DNA of 32,797 nucleotides, from positions 1 to 32,797 of the IMG/VR virus record IMGVR_UViG_3300011115_000648; one strand, given 5' to 3'. Below are positions 28,586 through 32,797 of the stretch, in pieces. This DNA comes from a virus. Position 1 is the stretch's first letter. The number at the start of each line of letters is the position of its first letter. The position numbers were made by a program, and so were the translations under genes. The notes under the pieces are model-generated. The model was given only the letters and a program-made list of their open reading frames with translations. It ran no database searches and was not told the origin of the DNA.

Positions 28586-29652
28586 TGGAATTGTGTTTTG
28601 TAGCTTGTATTAAATTCAATATTTAAACTCAGGGTTTGCAGCTTATCGGTATTGTATTGCTTTACATCGTAGTTGGTATCAGTTAAAGTAACTGGATAAA
28701 TGGTGCTGCCATCTTGCAAATAAATATCAGGAGAAGCTACTAACTGCAACAACCATTGGTGTTCGCTATCTTCTAAAAAGTCGGTTTGTATTTTTAGCTT
28801 TTCCGTAAACTTGGAAGCAAAAGTTGTTTTTTGCTTATTCATGATGCTGCCCGATTTGAGAGACACCACACCACTCCCATCTACTCGGTAAGGTAATTGC
28901 TGAAAGGTTTTTCTTTCAATATCAAACGTGCTTTTGTTTGCTTTGTTGAATAGCATGCTTTCATATCCGCCAAACTGATTCAGGAAGTGAACCACATAGT
29001 TTTTGTAAAATCCACTGCATTGCACTTTTACATTGTACACTACGCCGTTGATAGATACATTGTAATCACTCGTTGCACCAATGGCTATATTGATATTCTG
29101 TATGGTAGTTGCTTGGCTTGGAGTGATGGTAGAACTTATTCCATTTTTAACAACTGTTATGCCTGTTGTGCTTGTGGCAAAATATGGTAAGTAATACGTT
29201 GTGCAACCGCTTTCCATGTAGATGGTTTTGGGTCTTGTACTGGCTACTTTGTTTGCATAGGTAGGCAATAGGGTAAAGTCATTGTATCTGCCATTGTAGT
29301 GGTTGGTAAATATTCTGCTGTCACTTGTGGCAACTACTGCCCCAACTGTTCCGCTGTATTCCTCCCGTATTTTTACTTGCACATACAAACAAAAATCATT
29401 CTCCTTCAATTCACTTTTAAGAGAAGTATTGATATACTCCCGTATCACGTTATCAATGGCAATGATGCCCCTGTTGGTATCGGGTTGGGGGAAATACTTT
29501 CCGGTAAATTTCTTTACACCGCCTATCCATACCTCTGCAACATATTTGTAGTTGGGGTAAGTGGTTGGATTGGCAGCGTGTGCATCATACACTACGTAAA
29601 CGATGCTATCATTTACGCTGCTGTAATCTATTGGTGTTGTTTCAAATGTCAT
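28582..29652 (-). CDS. Tail protein, 356 aa
   Basis: Beta-rich virion protein (TPIDYSSVNDSIVYVVYDAH, then NYKYVAEVWIGGVKKFTGKY, then LNQFGGYESMLFNKANKSTF). The F-x-N-Q-F-G-G-Y-E-S block is a signature I have seen in tail proteins of Bacteroidota phages, probably at the tail tip or baseplate. The gene overlaps its neighbour by 4 bases on one side and shares one base on the other. A more precise role cannot be read. Confidence 0.65.
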   Translation of the reverse strand: MTFETTPIDYSSVNDSIVYVVYDAHAANPTTYPNYKYVAEVWIGGVKKFTGKYFPQPDTNRGIIAIDNVIREYINTSLKSELKENDFCLYVQVKIREEYSGTVGAVVATSDSRIFTNHYNGRYNDFTLLPTYANKVASTRPKTIYMESGCTTYYLPYFATSTTGITVVKNGISSTITPSQATTIQNINIAIGATSDYNVSINGVVYNVKVQCSGFYKNYVVHFLNQFGGYESMLFNKANKSTFDIERKTFQQLPYRVDGSGVVSLKSGSIMNKQKTTFASKFTEKLKIQTDFLEDSEHQWLLQLVASPDIYLQDGSTIYPVTLTDTNYDVKQYNTDKLQTLSLNIEFNTSYKTQFQ

Positions 29653-30242
29653 TATGTTATACTATTTATGATGTCAATTTTAAATGCCAACCCTAATTCA
29701 TGGGCAAGCTGCACTTTGAATACATCGGTTGCGTTAGTCCAAAAATGCCTTGGCTTAATACCGTATTTCTTAATCATATAAGCCGTTTGTACTGCTGCTT
29801 TCGTACTTGCATCAGTCATTGTTTTTCCCTTTGCCTCTCTGCTGCTGATGCTTACTTTTACATTTCTTGCAGACTTCCCTTCCCTTGCTAAATACGATTT
29901 GATGGACTTTACAAACTGCCCTTTGGGGTCAACTCCCTTTGTCTTGAACTTAAACTTGCTGCCTCTGCCCCTTGCCCAACCGTCTACCCCTTCATCCACA
30001 TAGGTCGCATACTCAGGGGCAACAATAGAAACGCTTAGGGTTGTTCCATTTACTTGTAGTTCTGTTGGGCTAATCAAATCTTGCATTCTTCCACTACTGG
30101 CAATGTCTTGCTTGTCAATTTGAGTGCTTATTAAATTAACGTAAGTAACCGCCATTTTGGTCATGACATCCCGCACTTCCTTTAAGTCAAATTCTTTTTT
30201 GTCTCTGCCCAGTGTATCCAAAAATGAAAGGTTCTCAGCCAT
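29652..30242 (-). CDS. HK97 gp10-like tail-completion protein, 196 aa
   Basis: Probably the tail-completion or neck protein that finishes the head end of the tail. The middle has the gp10 pattern: APEYATYVDEGVDGWARGRG (near 74-93), a basic strand with FKFKTKGVDPKGQFVKSIKS, then KKYGIKPRHFWTNATDVFK near the end. It overlaps the upstream gene by 8 bases. Confidence 0.65.
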   Translation of the reverse strand: MAENLSFLDTLGRDKKEFDLKEVRDVMTKMAVTYVNLISTQIDKQDIASSGRMQDLISPTELQVNGTTLSVSIVAPEYATYVDEGVDGWARGRGSKFKFKTKGVDPKGQFVKSIKSYLAREGKSARNVKVSISSREAKGKTMTDASTKAAVQTAYMIKKYGIKPRHFWTNATDVFKVQLAHELGLAFKIDIINSIT

Positions 30243-30891
30243 TGATTTTCTTTTGGTATTGTTGTTGTGCTTTTAAATATGCCAAGTCATTGAGTGCTTG
30301 TATGATGGGCAGCTTATACGCTTGCTCTAAAGTTATTTCCTCAAACTCTGCCACTTGCTTTGCGGAATATATCCAACCGTATTGCTCAATAAAATAGTGT
30401 GGCTTTTCGGGTTTTACTTCAGGATCAATTGGCTCATCACTTTCAAACAACCCCGAATAAGATTGCAATAATTTGGTAAAAGACAATAAGAAATCACGAA
30501 TGTCTGCCAACACATATTTCACGTTGGTATTCTCCAACTTTTGTGTTGCTTTCTTATGGTCTTTGCTGTTCAATAAACTTGCAGCCACCAAATGCAAGCT
30601 TTCGATTTCACCCATTTTAAGCCAGTGCTGTATCTCAATGAACTGTCCGAGTGTGATGGTGTTGGCATCGGTATTTAAGCGCAGCCATACTTGGTAGAAA
30701 GGCTTTTTGTCTATGTTGGTGAATTGCTTGGTTATCTTTTTAGATAATTGCATGAACTTTTTCGGCTGCATATTATCCACCTCATGGTAGGAATAGCCGA
30801 ACAACTCACAAATAATCAATGCTACTTGTGTGATGTCATCATTTGCCGGATTGAATAGTGTTGCCAACCTTTGGTATTCTTTCAGCTTCAT
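30235..30891 (-). CDS. Unassigned tail-module protein, 218 aa
   Basis: The start at 30891 (MKLKEYQRLATLFNPANDDI) is preferred over 30930, whose extra residues overlap the terminase end. The protein is helical with a central polar tract (ESDEPIDPEVKPEKPHYFI) and ends with EEITLEQAYKLPIIQALNDL, which resembles the C-terminal part of tail assembly chaperones. I saw no slippery frameshift site. Assignment as chaperone is speculative. Confidence 0.6.
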   Translation of the reverse strand: MKLKEYQRLATLFNPANDDITQVALIICELFGYSYHEVDNMQPKKFMQLSKKITKQFTNIDKKPFYQVWLRLNTDANTITLGQFIEIQHWLKMGEIESLHLVAASLLNSKDHKKATQKLENTNVKYVLADIRDFLLSFTKLLQSYSGLFESDEPIDPEVKPEKPHYFIEQYGWIYSAKQVAEFEEITLEQAYKLPIIQALNDLAYLKAQQQYQKKING

Positions 30892-30923
30892 ATACCTAAG
30901 TGTAAGGAATTGATGATTTTTTT

Positions 30924-32117
30924 CTACCAATCATCTTCATCTGAAAAGAAATATTCCCCATTACCTTCAAATTGGGATAGTTTGTTGAGTGCCACATAGC
31001 GCAGCGCATCAATGGCATGATTGTAGGAATCAATCGGGGCATTTACCTGTGCGCCATCTTTTTGCTTTGCCCAAGCGTAATTGCGGAGTTCTTTGATTAA
31101 GTTGAGTGATGTTGCAGTAACATAGATTTGGTACTGTTGTAGCCTATCTATGGAGTTGGTAATGCTATCCTTTCCTTTCATTGCACCCTCTACATAATAG
31201 CCGGCATTGGTTAAATCTTGAATGGATTTTGGTTCAGCACTATCTGCTACAATACATTCATTGCTTTTTACATTGAATGATTGTAACCTATTGACAATGT
31301 CGGAGTTGGTAAGCCTTGTTTGGTAAAGTAATTCATCTACATAGATGCCGCCGTTGTATCGGTAAACTTTCAGCAAGGCAGTGGGATCATTGGTAAACCC
31401 CCAATCCAATCCGTAAGCAATAAATTCTGCTGCTTCCGGTATGGCATCACATTGCTTCCAGTTGTTGAAAATAACCCCTTCTAAATTGCCAATCTCTCCC
31501 AAGCCATATACCCGATACCAGTTCTGCCAAAAGCTATTGCCTTGCTCCGCTTTCTCTTTTGCTTTAAGGATAAAGTTTAAAGCAGATTCAGGGCATGCTT
31601 CATTGTCGGTGTAGTTAATGATCAGGAAATCTACATCGGCATCTTTTTGCAGTTCTTCATGAAACCAAAATTGATTGGTGGGATTCCAGTCTAAATAAAC
31701 TCCTTGTTTGGTTCTGGATGCCAACTCCGTATAAGAATGGAAGGTCATGTTGTTGCACTCATTCATATACAACCAATCCCTTCTTGCACCTCGCAGCTTG
31801 GCATCGTTATCAGCGGAGAAAAACTCTATTTGTGAGCCATTGGCAAAAGTATATTTGAAGTCCGATGCATTCCAACGGCTATCATCAAATCGCCCTGTTT
31901 CCACCATGATTTTCTTAAAGTCTTTCATTGCACCACGCTTCAAGTGGGGAATGGATTCAGCAACAACACTGATTTCAGAGAGTGGGTTTTTGGTGGCGAT
32001 GTCACAAAGGATCGGTAGTATGGCAAAGGTCTTACCGGCAGATGTGCCACCCTGTACTGCACGAACAAACTTAGTCAGCTTGCGGATTTTGTTGATGGCA
32101 GTGGTTTTGATGAACAT
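30924..32117 (-). CDS. terL: Terminase large subunit, 397 aa
   Basis: ATP-driven packaging motor with nuclease. Walker A is QGGTSAGKT near residue 23-31, Walker B is LYMNECNN near 120-127, and the ATPase coupling segment is TKQGVYLDWNPTN. The nuclease domain shows YGLDWGFTNDPTALL, IVADSAEPKSIQDL and YNHAIDALRY with the conserved acidic residues. It belongs to the PBSX-like (Terminase_3) group. The ATG at 32117 is chosen over TTG at 32138 because it leaves a one-base gap after the upstream stop. Followed by the tail module rather than the portal, see finding. Confidence 0.9.
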   Translation of the reverse strand: MFIKTTAINKIRKLTKFVRAVQGGTSAGKTFAILPILCDIATKNPLSEISVVAESIPHLKRGAMKDFKKIMVETGRFDDSRWNASDFKYTFANGSQIEFFSADNDAKLRGARRDWLYMNECNNMTFHSYTELASRTKQGVYLDWNPTNQFWFHEELQKDADVDFLIINYTDNEACPESALNFILKAKEKAEQGNSFWQNWYRVYGLGEIGNLEGVIFNNWKQCDAIPEAAEFIAYGLDWGFTNDPTALLKVYRYNGGIYVDELLYQTRLTNSDIVNRLQSFNVKSNECIVADSAEPKSIQDLTNAGYYVEGAMKGKDSITNSIDRLQQYQIYVTATSLNLIKELRNYAWAKQKDGAQVNAPIDSYNHAIDALRYVALNKLSQFEGNGEYFFSDEDDW

Positions 32118-32118
32118 C

Positions 32119-32295
32119 TTACTTTTTTTTAAATCCAAACAAATCTTTTAAGAAAGTGACATCGTCTATCTCTTCAACCTTGACAAACTTAATCTTGTCC
32201 TTTACTTTTTCTTTTGCTTCCTGCTCATTCTTGGCGGATAGTTTGATTTTCATTTTGCGGGAAAAGAACTCAAAGAATACCTCAAATCTTTTCAT
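32119..32295 (-). CDS. Hypothetical protein upstream of terL, 58 aa
   Basis: Small charged protein starting MKRFEVFFEFFSRKMKIKLS, with a helix rich in Lys and Glu (AKNEQEAKEKVKDKIKFVKV) and ending FLKDLFGFKKK. Its TAA lies one base before the terL ATG, which argues for translational coupling. Unknown family; possible terminase accessory. Confidence 0.7.
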   Translation of the reverse strand: MKRFEVFFEFFSRKMKIKLSAKNEQEAKEKVKDKIKFVKVEEIDDVTFLKDLFGFKKK

Positions 32296-32431
32296 GGTAA
32301 TGGATTAGTGATTAATTTATTTTACATTTTTTCGTTTGAATAAGTGTGTTTGATTACAATTTATTAAACTATTTTTTGTCACAATTCTTTAAATATTTGT
32401 CCAGTTTTTTGCTCAGTTTACTTGACTTTTT

Positions 32432-32513
32432 TTATACCCTTTCAGTTATAATTTGCAGTCGCAATATGCGACTTATACCCTATCGGTGACTTATCGGTGA
32501 CTTTATCAGTGAC
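32432..32513. repeat. Repeat and hairpin cluster between packaging genes
   Basis: Three tandem copies of TATC(G/A)GTGAC begin at 32481, 32492 and 32504 (11 and 12 bases apart). Just left of them a hairpin GTCGCA-ATA-TGCGAC lies at 32458-32472, and TTATACCCT occurs at 32432-32440 and 32473-32481. The cluster is in the 219-base gap (32296-32514), the longest gap outside the att region. Candidates are a binding site for the small terminase, a late promoter-operator, or an origin element. No TTTG/TAnnTTTG promoter was seen in the gap. Confidence 0.55.
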
Positions 32514-32514
32514 C

Positions 32515-32694
32515 TTATACTTTCTCCAAATCAGGTCTTTCATAATCACTTAACTCTACCTTCTGACCACCACGAACAATTGCCAACTGTTTGCTATTTG
32601 CTGCCAACGCTTTATTGATTGCTTCCCTTTCTGCAATTAACCATATCTCTTGCTCTCTTAATGTCATCTTATTAAATCCTTTTGGTTTTCTCAT
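32515..32694 (-). CDS. Hypothetical basic protein, 59 aa
   Basis: Product MRKPKGFNKMTLREQEIWLI... ending DYERPDLEKV. A basic start, an amphipathic helix (REQEIWLIAEREAINKALAA) and an acidic end. Its ATG is in the contig overlap; on the closed circle it follows the gene at 30-209 by 5 bases. The tandem repeats 32481-32513 begin directly after its stop. Unknown family; the helix could bind DNA. Confidence 0.65.
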   Translation of the reverse strand: MRKPKGFNKMTLREQEIWLIAEREAINKALAANSKQLAIVRGGQKVELSDYERPDLEKV

Positions 32695-32797
32695 AGGAGT
32701 TAGTTTAAAAATTTAACAGGAAGCCAATTCCATCTTACCCATAATTGTATCCAATATCCTTCAACCTTTACAAATTCTAACCATCTTGTTTCATTGC
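32671..32797. repeat. Right copy of the 127-bp terminal redundancy
   Basis: Exact copy of bases 1-127. It contains the 5' end of the 59-residue gene at 32515-32694 and a second copy of the 3' part of the gene at 30-209. Neither gene is interrupted once the circle is closed at this overlap. Confidence 0.95.

Noticed and set aside
30774-30790. DnaA-box-like TTATCCACC
   Set aside because: A single copy within a coding region and far from the replication genes; not evidence for an origin.
30235-30891. Programmed frameshift site typical of tail assembly chaperones
   Set aside because: No slippery heptamer with a following overlapping frame was found near the end of this gene.

Overview
The window is a complete temperate tailed-phage genome (or excised prophage), most likely of a Bacteroidota host. 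Bases 1-127 recur exactly at 32671-32797, so the contig closes into a circle of 32,670 bp. Bacteroidota is suggested by promoters of the TTTG-N18..20-TAnnTTTG type, weak or absent Shine-Dalgarno sequences, low G+C, Sec signal peptides that end in A-x-A/S-Q, and structural proteins of the kind seen in Bacteroidota phages. The family Chitinophagaceae is a guess only. No tRNA, rRNA or CRISPR array was seen.

Almost everything is on the minus strand, so it reads from high to low coordinates. The one plus-strand gene is an XRE-type repressor (7247-7669), divergent from an early gene (6796-7110). Reading leftward from that switch: small early genes, an ERF annealing protein, a small protein with an SSB-like acidic tail, a MerR-like protein, a stand-alone DnaA domain IV protein, a 20-residue membrane peptide, a winged-helix protein, a replication initiator-like protein and a VRR-NUC nuclease (6.7 to 2.2 kb). 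Next come a sigma-factor-like protein, an HNH nuclease and the small terminase (2.2 to 0.2 kb). The map then crosses the contig junction to two small genes and the large terminase (32.7 to 30.9 kb).

The virion block runs from 30.9 to 15.2 kb in an unusual order: tail proteins and tape measure first, then protease, scaffold and capsid, and only then portal and connector, followed by a fibre. The fibre and the two genes after it all carry signal peptides. Lysis follows (two holin-like proteins, a unimolecular spanin, a putative endolysin; 14.7 to 13.2 kb). A metallophosphoesterase and a small HExxH protein come next, and a strong terminator at 12066-12095 ends the unit.

A separate accessory operon (11968 down to 9076) has its own promoter. 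It runs towards the attachment site (8846-9077), which has integrase arm-type repeats and a core that looks like the 3' end of a tRNA gene. The integrase (7751-8830) lies on the other side.

The main new signal is a dispersed operator. Seven exact copies of an 11-mer (AAACTTTGTTT or its complement) lie between 2.5 and 12.1 kb. Two sit inside well-formed promoters, directly against the -7 box. They are the best candidates for the phage repressor's regulon. A second point of interest is a terminator beside the att core that probably changes which transcript it stops when the phage integrates.
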